Assembly (NCBI GenBank): GCA_014804365.1
Contig: JAAUZX010000065.1
Span: forward strand, 1-64,000
Source: Lachnospiraceae bacterium
GTDB taxonomy: Bacteria; Bacillota; Clostridia; Lachnospirales; Lachnospiraceae
Length of the DNA: 64,000 nt
Direction: 5' to 3'
Shown one piece after another: positions 24,958-33,491 of this stretch. The notes beneath the pieces were generated by a model. That model saw only the letters and a list, made by a program, of their open reading frames with translations, made no database searches and was not told the origin of the DNA. Both the position numbers and the translations under genes were made by a program. Each line of letters opens with the position of its first letter. The first letter of the stretch is position 1.

Positions 24958-26136
24958 TTATATCAGTTTCTCCACCGCTCCCCGCAGCCTCTCAAGAGCC
25001 TCCTTCAGCACCGCCCGCGGACATGCAATATTGATCCGTTCAAACCCTTCACCCGCTTTGCCGAAGATCGCTCCGGCATCCAGCCACAGCTTCGCTTCGT
25101 GGACGATCAGATGCTCCAGCTTCTCCTCCGTAAGCCCTAATTCACTGCAGTCCAGCCAGATCAGATAAGTTCCCTCCGGTTCAATCAACTTGATCTGCGG
25201 CAGATTTTTCTCCAAGAAATCTCTGGCAAAATCCAGATTACCCCGTAAGTAAACCTTTAATTCTTCCAGCCACTCTCTGCCCGTCTCATACGCCGCCTGA
25301 CAGGCATGCAGTCCAATCATATTGACCTGACTGTAACCTACTGCGGACATCTGCTTTAGGAATGCCTTTCGAATCTGAACGTTCGGAATAAAAATATTGG
25401 AAATCTGCAGTCCTGCCAGATTAAAAGTCTTACTCGGTGCCGTACAAATGATGCTGATCTGTTCAAACGCAGGATCTACCGTCGTAAACACATGATGCTT
25501 TGCGCCTTCATAGACAAAATCGCTGTGGATCTCATCACTCACGACCTTCACGCCGTGCCGCAGACATATTTCTCCCACTCTGCGCAGCTCCTCTGCCGTC
25601 CAGACTCTGCCCACCGGATTATGCGGACTGCACAGAATAAACAGCTTCACATGATTCTGAATAATCTTCTCCTCGAAGTCGTCATAATCTATCTCATAGT
25701 GTCCGTTTCGCAGGATCAGTTCACTATTGACTAACGTTCTGTCGTTATCCCGGATCACCGCGCTGAAAGGATAATAGACGGGCTGCTGGATCATTACGGC
25801 ATCACCTGCTTCCGTCAGAGCTTGTATCGCAATGCCGATGGCAAACACGATCCCCGGCGTCTTCACCAGCCACTTCTTCTCCACATTCCAATCGAAATAA
25901 TTCCGATACCACGTAGCCACCGCTTGGAAATAATCGTCTCTGCCCTCCGTATATCCGTAGATTCCGAGCGTTGCATCCGCCATCGCCCTCTCAATAATTC
26001 CCGGTGCCGTCCGAAAATCCATATCCGCCACCCAAAGCGGCAGCACATCCGCCGGCATCCCTCTCTCCGCCGCGAAATCATACTTTAAACAGTCTGTATT
26101 TCTCCTGTCAATTATCTCGTCAAAATTGTACTTCAT
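24958..26136 (-). CDS. MalY/PatB family PLP-dependent C-S lyase / aminotransferase
   Basis: A 392-residue fold-type I PLP enzyme of the MalY/PatB group: N-terminal LPLWVADMDF, SPHNPVGRVW (Asn that contacts PLP), DEIHSDFVY and the Schiff-base Lys236 in APSKTFNLAG. Members are cystathionine beta-lyases (cystathionine to homocysteine, pyruvate and ammonia) and sometimes act as aminotransferases or regulators. It follows the cystathionine gamma-synthase/lyase-type gene by 80 bases on the same strand, which supports a role in methionine/cysteine interconversion. Confidence 0.92.
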   Translation of the reverse strand: MKYNFDEIIDRRNTDCLKYDFAAERGMPADVLPLWVADMDFRTAPGIIERAMADATLGIYGYTEGRDDYFQAVATWYRNYFDWNVEKKWLVKTPGIVFAIGIAIQALTEAGDAVMIQQPVYYPFSAVIRDNDRTLVNSELILRNGHYEIDYDDFEEKIIQNHVKLFILCSPHNPVGRVWTAEELRRVGEICLRHGVKVVSDEIHSDFVYEGAKHHVFTTVDPAFEQISIICTAPSKTFNLAGLQISNIFIPNVQIRKAFLKQMSAVGYSQVNMIGLHACQAAYETGREWLEELKVYLRGNLDFARDFLEKNLPQIKLIEPEGTYLIWLDCSELGLTEEKLEHLIVHEAKLWLDAGAIFGKAGEGFERINIACPRAVLKEALERLRGAVEKLI

Positions 26137-26216
26137 CCTCTTCTCCCTTATAACGCTTATCTAAATCCGCAATACCATGTCGCACCTTCGATTACACCAG
26201 AAAATATCCTCTGCAT

Positions 26217-27362
26217 TCACCCAAGCGCCTGCTCCAAGTCGGCGATCAAGTCCCTCACATTCTCGATCCCCACCGACATCCGCAGCGTTCTCTCGTCGAT
26301 CCCGTTAGCCCGCCTCTTCTCATCCGGCACATCCGCATGCGTCTGTGTAAAAGGATATGTCATCAGGCTTTCCGTACCGCCCAGACTCTCCGCAAACTGA
26401 ATCAGCTTCACCCGCTCCAATACGCTGTGTGCAGTTTCCTGCGAGTCTACATGAAACGTCAGCATACCGCCATAACCCCAGCACTGCCTCTGCACTATGT
26501 CATGCCCTGTGTGATCTTCCAGCCCTACATAGAACACTTCCTCCACCTTCGGATGGCCCTTAAGCCATTCTGCAATCGCCAGCGCATTCTCCTGATGTTT
26601 CTCCATCCGCACAGACAGGGTCTTGATCCCCCGCAGAATCAGCCATGCGTCAAAGGGTGCAAGACAAGCTCCCGTGGTCTTTACCATCTCTCTTATTTTA
26701 TCGGCAATCTCCGCATGATTCGTCACCAGGAATCCGCCCAGTGTATCGTTATGTCCCTCTAAATATTTCGTCGCACTGTGAATGACCACATCCGCCCCCA
26801 GATCCAAAGGATTCTGGAAATAAGGTGTCAGGAAAGTATTGTCCACCGCAACCAGACAGTTATGCCGCGCGGCAATCTCACTGACAGCGCCAAGGTCCGT
26901 CACCAGCATCATCGGATTCGTAGGTGTCTCTATGTAGATCAGCTTCGTGTTCTCCCGGATCGCCGCCTCCACCGCATCAAGGTCTGACGTATCTACGTAG
27001 GTGAACTCCATTCCGTTCTTCTCATTCACTTTTCTGAACTGCCGAATCACACCGCCATACAGATCATCTGTCGCTACCACATGATCACCCGGGGCAAACA
27101 GTTCCATAAAAGCGTTGACCGCCGCCATACCGGTGGCAAAAGCAATGGTATCCAAGCCATGCTCCAAGTCCGTCACAATCCGTTCCAGCTCTTTTCTGGT
27201 AGGATTCTGCACTCTGTTATAATCATATCCCGTGCTTTGTCCTACTGCCGGGTGTGCATATGCCGCCGTCTGATATATCGGGAAGCTGATCGCTCCCGTG
27301 CTCTCAATCGCCTCTCTGCTGCCCTGCCCGTGAATACACACGGTATCTGTCTGATAGCTCAT
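26217..27362 (-). CDS. Cys/Met metabolism PLP enzyme (cystathionine gamma-synthase/lyase type)
   Basis: A 381-residue trans-sulfuration enzyme with the family layout: YDYNRVQNPTRKELE near residue 46, ATGMAA, the PLP-Tyr/Gly region DDLYGG, ETPTNP, the Asp in AVDNTFLTP and Lys199 in HSATKYLEGHND. The family includes cystathionine gamma-synthase, gamma-lyase, O-acetylhomoserine sulfhydrylase and methionine gamma-lyase, which cannot be separated from sequence alone here. It is the first gene of an operon with the MalY/PatB-like lyase. I found no SAM riboswitch or T-box in its 280-base upstream region. Confidence 0.92.
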   Translation of the reverse strand: MSYQTDTVCIHGQGSREAIESTGAISFPIYQTAAYAHPAVGQSTGYDYNRVQNPTRKELERIVTDLEHGLDTIAFATGMAAVNAFMELFAPGDHVVATDDLYGGVIRQFRKVNEKNGMEFTYVDTSDLDAVEAAIRENTKLIYIETPTNPMMLVTDLGAVSEIAARHNCLVAVDNTFLTPYFQNPLDLGADVVIHSATKYLEGHNDTLGGFLVTNHAEIADKIREMVKTTGACLAPFDAWLILRGIKTLSVRMEKHQENALAIAEWLKGHPKVEEVFYVGLEDHTGHDIVQRQCWGYGGMLTFHVDSQETAHSVLERVKLIQFAESLGGTESLMTYPFTQTHADVPDEKRRANGIDERTLRMSVGIENVRDLIADLEQALG

Positions 27363-27444
27363 CCGAATCCTCCTCCAAAGGGCCGACTCCTCTGCAATGC
27401 CTGCCCGCTTTGCTTTTCATACTAATCATATAGGAATTATAAAT

Positions 27445-27472
27445 ATGATAACATTTTCTATGCGATTGTCAA
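27445..27472 (-). promoter_or_regulatory. promoter of the trans-sulfuration operon
   Basis: On the minus strand TTGACA (27472-27467) and TATCAT (27450-27445) are spaced by 16 bases, about 80 bases before the start at 27362. Confidence 0.65.
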
Positions 27473-27553
27473 CCCCTTTTACCGGAATCTTTTTTAAAAA
27501 ATTTTTCTCAATAAATATCGGGATTCTTTACATTTTCTTATCACTTCGTGGAC

Positions 27554-27581
27554 TTGACATTTTAAATGAAAGGTATATAAT
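27554..27581 (+). promoter_or_regulatory. promoter of the Mrp-like operon
   Basis: TTGACA (27554-27559) and TATAAT (27576-27581), both perfect, with a 16-base spacer, about 60 bases before the first gene. No hairpin or riboswitch-like element is visible between it and the start. Confidence 0.8.
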
Positions 27582-27641
27582 TTCAACCGTTAATAAATTT
27601 TACTTTTTAATAAGTAGAAACTATACGGAGGACAACCTCAC

Positions 27642-28106
27642 ATGTTTGTCATATTTTTTCTCATATGGATTATCTTTAATGGCCAATTTACTTTGGAAAT
27701 CGCCCTGTTCGGACTGGTGATCTCCGGCGCGGTCTATTGGTTTATATGTAAATTTCTGGATTATAAACCTGTCAATGACATCATCCTGTGTAAAAGGTTC
27801 TTTCTGTTGCTCCACTATGTATTCGTGCTGTTGGTCGAGATCCTCAAGGCAAACGGCGCGGTTTTTAAAATGATCTATTCCGAAAAATACTGCCTCGAAC
27901 CGGCGGTGGTTCATTTCAAAACGACGCTCCAGACCACCTTCGCGAGAGTGCTTCTGGCTAATTCCATCACGCTGACTCCCGGCACCATCACGGTCAGCCT
28001 GAAGGACGATGAATATGTAGTCCACTGTCTGGATAAGGAACTTGCGCAGGGTATTGACTCCTCCATATTCGTCAAACTGTTGGAACGAATTGAAAACGTA
28101 AAATAA
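27642..28106 (+). CDS. mrpE: Mrp-type cation antiporter subunit E
   Basis: A 154-residue MrpE/MnhE subunit (MbhA in membrane hydrogenases): two or three N-terminal helices beginning FVIFFLIWIIFNG, then a cytoplasmic part with LANSITLTPGTITVSL, the family's hallmark segment. MrpE is a scaffold subunit of the multi-subunit monovalent cation/proton antiporter in the cytoplasmic membrane. First gene of the operon, with CGGAGGAC upstream. Assignment is firm; the complex type is discussed with the later genes. Confidence 0.95.
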   Translation: MFVIFFLIWIIFNGQFTLEIALFGLVISGAVYWFICKFLDYKPVNDIILCKRFFLLLHYVFVLLVEILKANGAVFKMIYSEKYCLEPAVVHFKTTLQTTFARVLLANSITLTPGTITVSLKDDEYVVHCLDKELAQGIDSSIFVKLLERIENVK

Positions 28107-28119
28107 AGAGGTATTGACA

Positions 28120-28452
28120 ATGATCTATCACTACATTTACATCGCAGTTCTTATTATTCTGGCACTGATGCTGTTTCCCTGCCTGCTTCGCGCAATCAAA
28201 GGACCCCGCATCGCAGACCGTCTTGTGTCGGTGAACATGATGGGCACAATGGTCATGGTCATGATCGCCATTCTCGCCCTGCTTTTGGATGAGGGCTATC
28301 TGGTGGATGTCTGTCTGGTCTATGCCATGATCAGCTTCCTTGCAGTGGTCGTACTGACGAAGGTATATATCGGCATTTATGAAGAAAAAAGACAGACACC
28401 TGACGATCAGGAATCTACGGAAGAAGGAGGTATGTCCGATGGGAATTTTTGA
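28120..28452 (+). CDS. mrpF: Mrp-type antiporter subunit F
   Basis: A 110-residue MrpF/MnhF subunit with three helices and the conserved CLLRAIKGPRIADRLVSVNM loop (GP-x-DR-x-V). The ATG at 28120 is chosen because AGAGG lies eight bases upstream; a TTG two codons earlier would be too close. Its end overlaps the next start by 14 bases. The C-terminal tail is acidic and cytoplasmic. Confidence 0.95.
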   Translation: MIYHYIYIAVLIILALMLFPCLLRAIKGPRIADRLVSVNMMGTMVMVMIAILALLLDEGYLVDVCLVYAMISFLAVVVLTKVYIGIYEEKRQTPDDQESTEEGGMSDGNF

Positions 28453-28852
28453 CTGGATCAGGCTGATCTTGGGCTGCTCGTTCATCATCTGTGGTCTGGT
28501 GATCTTTTTTACGGAAATATTCGGGGTATTCCATTTTCAATATGTGTTGAATCGTATGCATGCAACAGCGATGGGGGATACTCTCGGTATCGCTTCCTGC
28601 ATGCTGGGTTTGGTGATTTTCTCAGGATTCAATATGACATCCGTAAAGCTTCTGCTGATTGTGGTTTTCCTTTGGTTCGCTTCCCCGGTGTCTTCACATG
28701 TACTGGCTCGTCTGGAAGTCGCAACGAACGAGACTCTGGAAAGCCGCTGTAAGGTTTACACGGATCTCGAGACATTAGAGAAAGAACTGGCCGATACCGA
28801 TACCGTATCCGAAACCGCACAGCAATCCGAGACAGGAGGCAAAGAGTTATGA
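28439..28852 (+). CDS. mrpG: Mrp-type antiporter subunit G
   Basis: A 137-residue MrpG/MnhG subunit: three helices with FGVFHFQYVLNRMHATAMGDTLG, the family motif (R-x-HA-x-x-K/M-G-D-T). The ATG at 28439, with GGAGG upstream, replaces a longer frame that runs inside mrpF. An acidic tail of about 40 residues follows the last helix. It overlaps both neighbours by a few bases, so the genes are translationally coupled. Confidence 0.93.
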   Translation: MGIFDWIRLILGCSFIICGLVIFFTEIFGVFHFQYVLNRMHATAMGDTLGIASCMLGLVIFSGFNMTSVKLLLIVVFLWFASPVSSHVLARLEVATNETLESRCKVYTDLETLEKELADTDTVSETAQQSETGGKEL

Positions 28853-29127
28853 CGACTTTTCAATGTATTCTGATGGGATTTCTGATCGTGTGCGCGATCT
28901 CTGTCAGTTTCTCCAGAAACCTGCTCAATTCCATCCTCATATATATGTCCTACAGCCTGATTATGTCTATCCTGTGGGTGTGTCTGGAATCTCCCGATCT
29001 TGCGATCACGGAGGCTGCCGTCGGCGCAGGTGTGACCAGTGTCCTGTTCTTCGCCACACTGAAGAAGATACAGGCGATCCGCATCGAAAAGGATAAGACC
29101 GGAAAGGAGGAGCCTGGAAATGAGTAA
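28849..29127 (+). CDS. DUF4040 subunit (MbhD-like; MrpA C-terminal part)
   Basis: A 92-residue three-helix protein with a SPDLAITEAAVGAGVTSVLFF motif, corresponding to DUF4040. This is found as MbhD in archaeal membrane hydrogenases and as an internal C-terminal piece of MrpA in Bacillus. Here it is a separate gene, as in Mbh. The start overlaps the mrpG stop (ATGA). It forms part of the proton-transfer core with the MnhB/MnhC-like subunits. Confidence 0.85.
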   Translation: MTTFQCILMGFLIVCAISVSFSRNLLNSILIYMSYSLIMSILWVCLESPDLAITEAAVGAGVTSVLFFATLKKIQAIRIEKDKTGKEEPGNE

Positions 29128-30082
29128 ATTAAGACCGAGAGAAGAATATGAGAAGACCCATGCCTTCCGTTTCTTCCGCTGGCTGTCCGGCAGCAAGGAC
29201 CCTTATGTCGGAGAAGTGGAAATGCAGGTACAGCAGACGCCCACAGTTCCGGAAGAAACAATCATTGAACGCATGCGCGAATCAGATATGATCCGCGATA
29301 AGATCTATGATAAAGAGCTGAACAAAACAGCGCGCATCTTCCATAAAATATATATTACGATAGCGATCCTGTTCTGTTTCGCCTTAGTGGGCGTCCTATT
29401 GATGACCGTATCGTATCTGCCGCCCAGCGGCGATCCGTCGAATCCGGTCAACAATGTTGTCTCCGAGCGTTACATTGAACAGGGATTACAGGAAACTGGC
29501 GCACTCAACATCGTGTCCGGCATGATCCTGACCTACAGGGCTTTCGACACCTTCGGAGAGACTAACGTGCTGTTCATCGCGACATGCTGTGTCATGATCC
29601 TGCTCATGGTGGACGATGCGATCCTCAAGAAACAGGAAGCGATCAATGACCGCCGTTTTGAGCCGAAGAACGATGCGATCCTGCAGGGAACTGCCTTCGT
29701 TCTGTGTCCTATTATTTTTATATTCGGTATTTATATCATATTGAACGGTCATCTGTCACCGGGCGGCGGCTTCTCAGGCGGCGCCATTATGGGGGCGGGA
29801 CTGATTCTGTATGTCAGCGCTTTTGGCTTCAAGAAGACACAGCGCTTCTTCAATGAACACATATATAAGATCGCTAAGATCACCGCCCTGTGCATGTACG
29901 GGCTGATCGGCACATACTTCTACATGACCGGTGCAAACGGAATCGAGAATCATATCCCGCTCGGCATCCCCGGGCATATCCTGAGCAGCGGTATCATCCT
30001 GCCGATCAATATCTGCGTGGGACTGGAAGTCGCGTGCACCATGTACGCATTCTACGCACTATTCAGAAGAGGAGGTCTGTAA
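29120..30082 (+). CDS. mrpB: MbhE-like / MnhB fusion subunit
   Basis: A 320-residue protein. An N-terminal cytosolic stretch (1-70) precedes a first helix with FALVGVLLMTVSYLP and the GDPSNPVNNVVSERYIEQGLQETGA region, which matches MbhE (also the extreme C-terminus of MrpA). From about residue 195 comes a MnhB/MrpB domain with GHLSPGGGFSGGAIMGAGLIL and a final GVGLEVAC-like segment. Joining MbhE to MnhB in one chain is uncommon compared with separate genes in Mbh and the A/B split in Mrp. It overlaps the DUF4040 gene by eight bases. Confidence 0.88.
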   Translation: MSKLRPREEYEKTHAFRFFRWLSGSKDPYVGEVEMQVQQTPTVPEETIIERMRESDMIRDKIYDKELNKTARIFHKIYITIAILFCFALVGVLLMTVSYLPPSGDPSNPVNNVVSERYIEQGLQETGALNIVSGMILTYRAFDTFGETNVLFIATCCVMILLMVDDAILKKQEAINDRRFEPKNDAILQGTAFVLCPIIFIFGIYIILNGHLSPGGGFSGGAIMGAGLILYVSAFGFKKTQRFFNEHIYKIAKITALCMYGLIGTYFYMTGANGIENHIPLGIPGHILSSGIILPINICVGLEVACTMYAFYALFRRGGL

Positions 30083-30083
30083 A

Positions 30084-30458
30084 ATGGGGGCAAATTTATT
30101 CATAAACTACGGCGAAGCTGTCGCCATGATCCTCTTCGGCATTGGATTCGGAAATCTGCTCTTACAGCCCAATCTGATCAAGAAGATCATCGGTCTGAAC
30201 ATCATGGATACGGCGATCTATCTTTTCCTTGCGGAAAAAGGATATATCAGAGGACGTGTGGCTCCCATCGTCGTGGACGGCGTACAGAGTATGGAAGCTT
30301 ATATCAACCCGATTCCCAGCGGTCTCGTGCTGACCGGTATCGTGGTGTCCGTCTCCGTGTCCGCCCTGATGCTGGCACTTACTATAAGACTTTATAAACG
30401 CTATCAGACGCTGGATCTCGATGAGATATCCAGCCGGCTGAAAAAGGAGGGGCTGTAA
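30084..30458 (+). CDS. mrpC: Mrp-type antiporter subunit C (NuoK-like)
   Basis: A 124-residue, three-helix MrpC/MnhC subunit, homologous to NuoK of complex I, with GFGNLLLQPNLIKKIIGLNIMD and NPIPSGLVLTGIVVSVSVSALML, the family signatures. It abuts mrpB and its stop overlaps the next start by one base (TAATG). Role: membrane proton/ion path subunit. Confidence 0.95.
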   Translation: MGANLFINYGEAVAMILFGIGFGNLLLQPNLIKKIIGLNIMDTAIYLFLAEKGYIRGRVAPIVVDGVQSMEAYINPIPSGLVLTGIVVSVSVSALMLALTIRLYKRYQTLDLDEISSRLKKEGL

Positions 30459-31951
30459 TGGATATCATACGGAACTTTCCTTGTATCTCTATTATGCTGT
30501 GTCTGTTCGCGGGCATTATCAGTTCGGGACTGCGCGATAAGGCGGCCATGTGGATCAGCACGATACTGCTCACGATCAATATCTCGCTGAGTGCTTGCAC
30601 GCTGGCATATACTCTGTACATCGGCGAACCCTTCGTCTATGTCATGGGCAAATTCCCCGCACCGTGGGGCAATGAGATCCGCGCCGGCATACTTGAAGCG
30701 CTGCTGGCATTCTTTTTCTGTGTGATCATGCTGCTCTCCCTCTTCGGTGGCAGACATAAGCTGCCGGATGAAGTCGAAGAAGACAAGACGTATCTCTACT
30801 ATGTATTATCGGATCTGCTGCTCAGCTCTCTGCTGGCGCTGGTCTACACAAATGATATGTTTACGGCATACGTGTTTGTAGAGATCAATACTATATCAGC
30901 ATGCGGACTGATCATGATCCGCCAGAACGGCCGCACCATCGAGGCTGCTGTCAGATATATGATCATGAGTCTGTTAGGTTCCGGCCTGCTGCTTCTCGGT
31001 CTGTGTATGCTCTATGACCTGACCGGCCATCTGCTGATGAGCAATATTAAAGAATCCGTGGCGCTTCTTACGGCAAACGGTGAGTATAACATTCCTCTAA
31101 TCGTCGCCATCGTGCTGATGTCCGTAGGACTGTGTATCAAAAGTGCGCTTTTCCCGTTCCATGCATGGCTGCCGGATGCTTACGGATACTCTACCGTCTC
31201 CTCGGCTGCCATCTTATCCTCACTGGTGTCCAAAGGATATATCTTCCTGCTCATTAAGATCATCTACCGTGTAATCGGTTTCAGGATCTACCATGACAGC
31301 AGGATCATCGATATCCTTTTCCTGTTTGGTCTGATGGGTATGATCTTCGGCTCATTAAGCGCTATTAAAGAAAATGATGTCCGCAGAATGATCGCTTTTT
31401 CTTCGGTCGCACAGATCGGTTATATTTATATGGGATTTGGCATGGGCACTCAGGAGGGTATGACGGCCAGTATTTTCCATATCCTGTCCCATGCGGCCAC
31501 GAAATCACTGCTGTTTATCGCCGCCATCGGGCTGACTGACGTATCCGGCGGGAGCCGCAAGTTTATCGAACTGACCGGCTCGGGTTACCGCAACAAGTGG
31601 GCCGGTGTCGCCTTTACGGTAGGCTCTCTCTCCATGGTAGGTGTGCCGCTTTTCTCCGGATTTATCAGCAAACTGCTGTTCTCGCAGGCGGCTGTCCTAA
31701 ATCACACGAAGATGCTGCCGGCGCTGATCGTCCTCGGAATCAGTACGATTCTGAACGCGATCTACTTCATGAAGACGGTGATTCGGATCTACACACCTTT
31801 AAATAACTGTGCCTACACCAGTGTTACTTTTAAGGATATTTCGTTATATGCCATGGTTTTAGTGGCATTTATCGTATTAAATGTGATGCTTGGCATCAGT
31901 TCCCAGCCTGTTGTCGATATGATACAGCAGGGACTTGCCATGTTTGCGTAG
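30458..31951 (+). CDS. mrpD: proton-conducting antiporter-like subunit 1 (MrpD/NuoN-like)
   Basis: A 497-residue membrane protein of about 14 helices of the Proton_antipo_M family. It retains the transmembrane Glu in FVEINTISACG (helix 5) and the Lys in IKSALFPFHAWLPDAYGYS (helix 7), the residues that carry ions in MrpD and NuoL/M/N. A second Lys follows in LSSLVSKGYIFLLIK (helix 8). It is the first of four such subunits in this operon and lies in the position that MrpD/MbhH holds directly after MrpC. The next gene starts 13 bases later. Confidence 0.95.
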   Translation: MDIIRNFPCISIMLCLFAGIISSGLRDKAAMWISTILLTINISLSACTLAYTLYIGEPFVYVMGKFPAPWGNEIRAGILEALLAFFFCVIMLLSLFGGRHKLPDEVEEDKTYLYYVLSDLLLSSLLALVYTNDMFTAYVFVEINTISACGLIMIRQNGRTIEAAVRYMIMSLLGSGLLLLGLCMLYDLTGHLLMSNIKESVALLTANGEYNIPLIVAIVLMSVGLCIKSALFPFHAWLPDAYGYSTVSSAAILSSLVSKGYIFLLIKIIYRVIGFRIYHDSRIIDILFLFGLMGMIFGSLSAIKENDVRRMIAFSSVAQIGYIYMGFGMGTQEGMTASIFHILSHAATKSLLFIAAIGLTDVSGGSRKFIELTGSGYRNKWAGVAFTVGSLSMVGVPLFSGFISKLLFSQAAVLNHTKMLPALIVLGISTILNAIYFMKTVIRIYTPLNNCAYTSVTFKDISLYAMVLVAFIVLNVMLGISSQPVVDMIQQGLAMFA

Positions 31952-31964
31952 AGGGGGATTCCAT

Positions 31965-33476
31965 ATGTATCTCATTCTTTTATCCATATTTATACCGATC
32001 CTGATCGGATTGTTCCTTCTGACGTGGAGAACAAAAGGCGCTCCGCACGATTGCGAGATTCATTCCGCAAACTCGAATAAACAAAACGTCAGAATTAACC
32101 TGATTGCCGGTGCCGCTTTTCTTCTGACAGGCGCATTGGTAATCGCCACGCTCCTTACCGCTTACGGGACATCCTTTACACTGTTTACCCTGACAAGCAG
32201 CCTGTCCCTCGTGTTTGCGGTGGACGAGCTCAGCGTTCTGTTCGCGGTGCTCGCGCTGGTGGTCATGATCTGCGCAGGATTTTTCTCTTTTGAATATATG
32301 AAACATGAAGAAAATGAGAAGCGCTACTACGGTTTCTATCTGATCGTATTCGGCGTCTTGAATGCACTCTGTTTTTCCGGCAACCTGATCACCTTCTATC
32401 TGTTCTTTGAAGTACTAACCTTATCTTCCGTACCGCTGGTACTGCATAACGGCAGCAGAGAAGCGATTATGGCGGGATTAAAATACTTGTTTTACTCCTT
32501 ATGCGGAGCCTATATGGCGCTGTTTGGCATATACTTCGTCTGTCATTACAGTGACACGCTAAACTTTACTGCCGGCGGCGTATTGCAGGCGGCAGATGCA
32601 CCTACCAAGGGGCTTCTGCTGATCATAGCGATGATCATGATCATTGGTTTTGGTGTCAAAGCGGGTATGTTTCCGCTGCATGCATGGCTTCCCGCAGCTC
32701 ATCCCGTAGCTCCGGCTCCAGCCTCCGCGGTGCTCTCCGCAGTCATTGTCAAAGCCGGTGTGCTGGCGCTCATACGAACAGTCTACTATATCTTCGGCGC
32801 TTCCTTCCTGCGGGGCACATGGGTGCAGACAGTCTGGCTTACGCTTTCGCTGATCACGGTCTTCATGGGTTCCATGCTGGCCTACAGAGAGCCTGTGTTA
32901 AAGAAAAGACTGGCTTACTCCACCGTGAGTCAGCTATCTTATATCCTGTTCGGACTGGCGGTCATGGACGTGCAGGCGGTAAACGGTTCGCTCCTGCATG
33001 TACTGGCACACGGTCTAATCAAAGCGACGCTCTTCCTCTGCGTCGGCGCCATCATCTACATGACCGGCAAAACACGAGTGGAAGAACTACGCGGAATCGG
33101 CAAGGAAATGCCGTTCACTATGTGGTGTTACACAATTGTATCACTGGGTCTGATCGGAATTCCGCCCACAGGCGGTTTCGTCAGTAAATGGTATCTGGCG
33201 ACGGGAAGCCTGTCGAGTGGGATGCCATTGTTTCGCTGGCTGGGGCCTGCTGTCTTACTGATCAGCGCACTGCTGACTGCCGGCTATTTGCTGCCGATTA
33301 CGATTTACGCTTTCCTGCCCGGTGCAGATTACGATTATGCGAATCTCAAGAAACGGGAACCGTCACTTTATATGACGATACCGATCTGTATTATGACGGT
33401 TTTGTCAGTTTTGATCGGTTTGTTCCCCACACAGCTTATTGACTCTCTGACAAGTTTTGTCAGTCTGCTTGTTTAG
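31965..33476 (+). CDS. proton-conducting antiporter-like subunit 2
   Basis: A 503-residue Proton_antipo_M protein with the helix-5 Glu in YLFFEVLTLSSVPLV and the helix-7 Lys in VKAGMFPLHAWLPAAHP. The start at ATG 31965 has GAGGGGG eight bases upstream; the ten-codon upstream extension lies inside the previous gene. Residues about 24-40, between helices 1 and 2 (KGAPHDCEIHSANSN), are encoded by a copy of the palindromic repeat at 32036-32077, giving this subunit an unusual hydrophilic insert. The frame remains open, so the protein is likely functional. Confidence 0.92.
   Translation: MYLILLSIFIPILIGLFLLTWRTKGAPHDCEIHSANSNKQNVRINLIAGAAFLLTGALVIATLLTAYGTSFTLFTLTSSLSLVFAVDELSVLFAVLALVVMICAGFFSFEYMKHEENEKRYYGFYLIVFGVLNALCFSGNLITFYLFFEVLTLSSVPLVLHNGSREAIMAGLKYLFYSLCGAYMALFGIYFVCHYSDTLNFTAGGVLQAADAPTKGLLLIIAMIMIIGFGVKAGMFPLHAWLPAAHPVAPAPASAVLSAVIVKAGVLALIRTVYYIFGASFLRGTWVQTVWLTLSLITVFMGSMLAYREPVLKKRLAYSTVSQLSYILFGLAVMDVQAVNGSLLHVLAHGLIKATLFLCVGAIIYMTGKTRVEELRGIGKEMPFTMWCYTIVSLGLIGIPPTGGFVSKWYLATGSLSSGMPLFRWLGPAVLLISALLTAGYLLPITIYAFLPGADYDYANLKKREPSLYMTIPICIMTVLSVLIGLFPTQLIDSLTSFVSLLV
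32036..32077. repeat. interspersed palindromic repeat, copy 2 (inside a gene)
   Basis: Within the coding sequence of antiporter subunit 2, GGCGCTCCGCACGATTGCG and the following GAGATTCATTCCGCAAACTCGAA match the repeat at 23299-23328 (identical CGATTGCGAG and CTCGAA ends, differing middle). Its length keeps the reading frame open. Confidence 0.65.
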
Positions 33477-33491
33477 AAAGGAGGCGCGGTT

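Noticed and set aside
27363-27641. Possible SAM riboswitch or T-box before the trans-sulfuration operon
   Set aside because: No conserved stems or T-box sequence could be found; only back-to-back promoters are visible.
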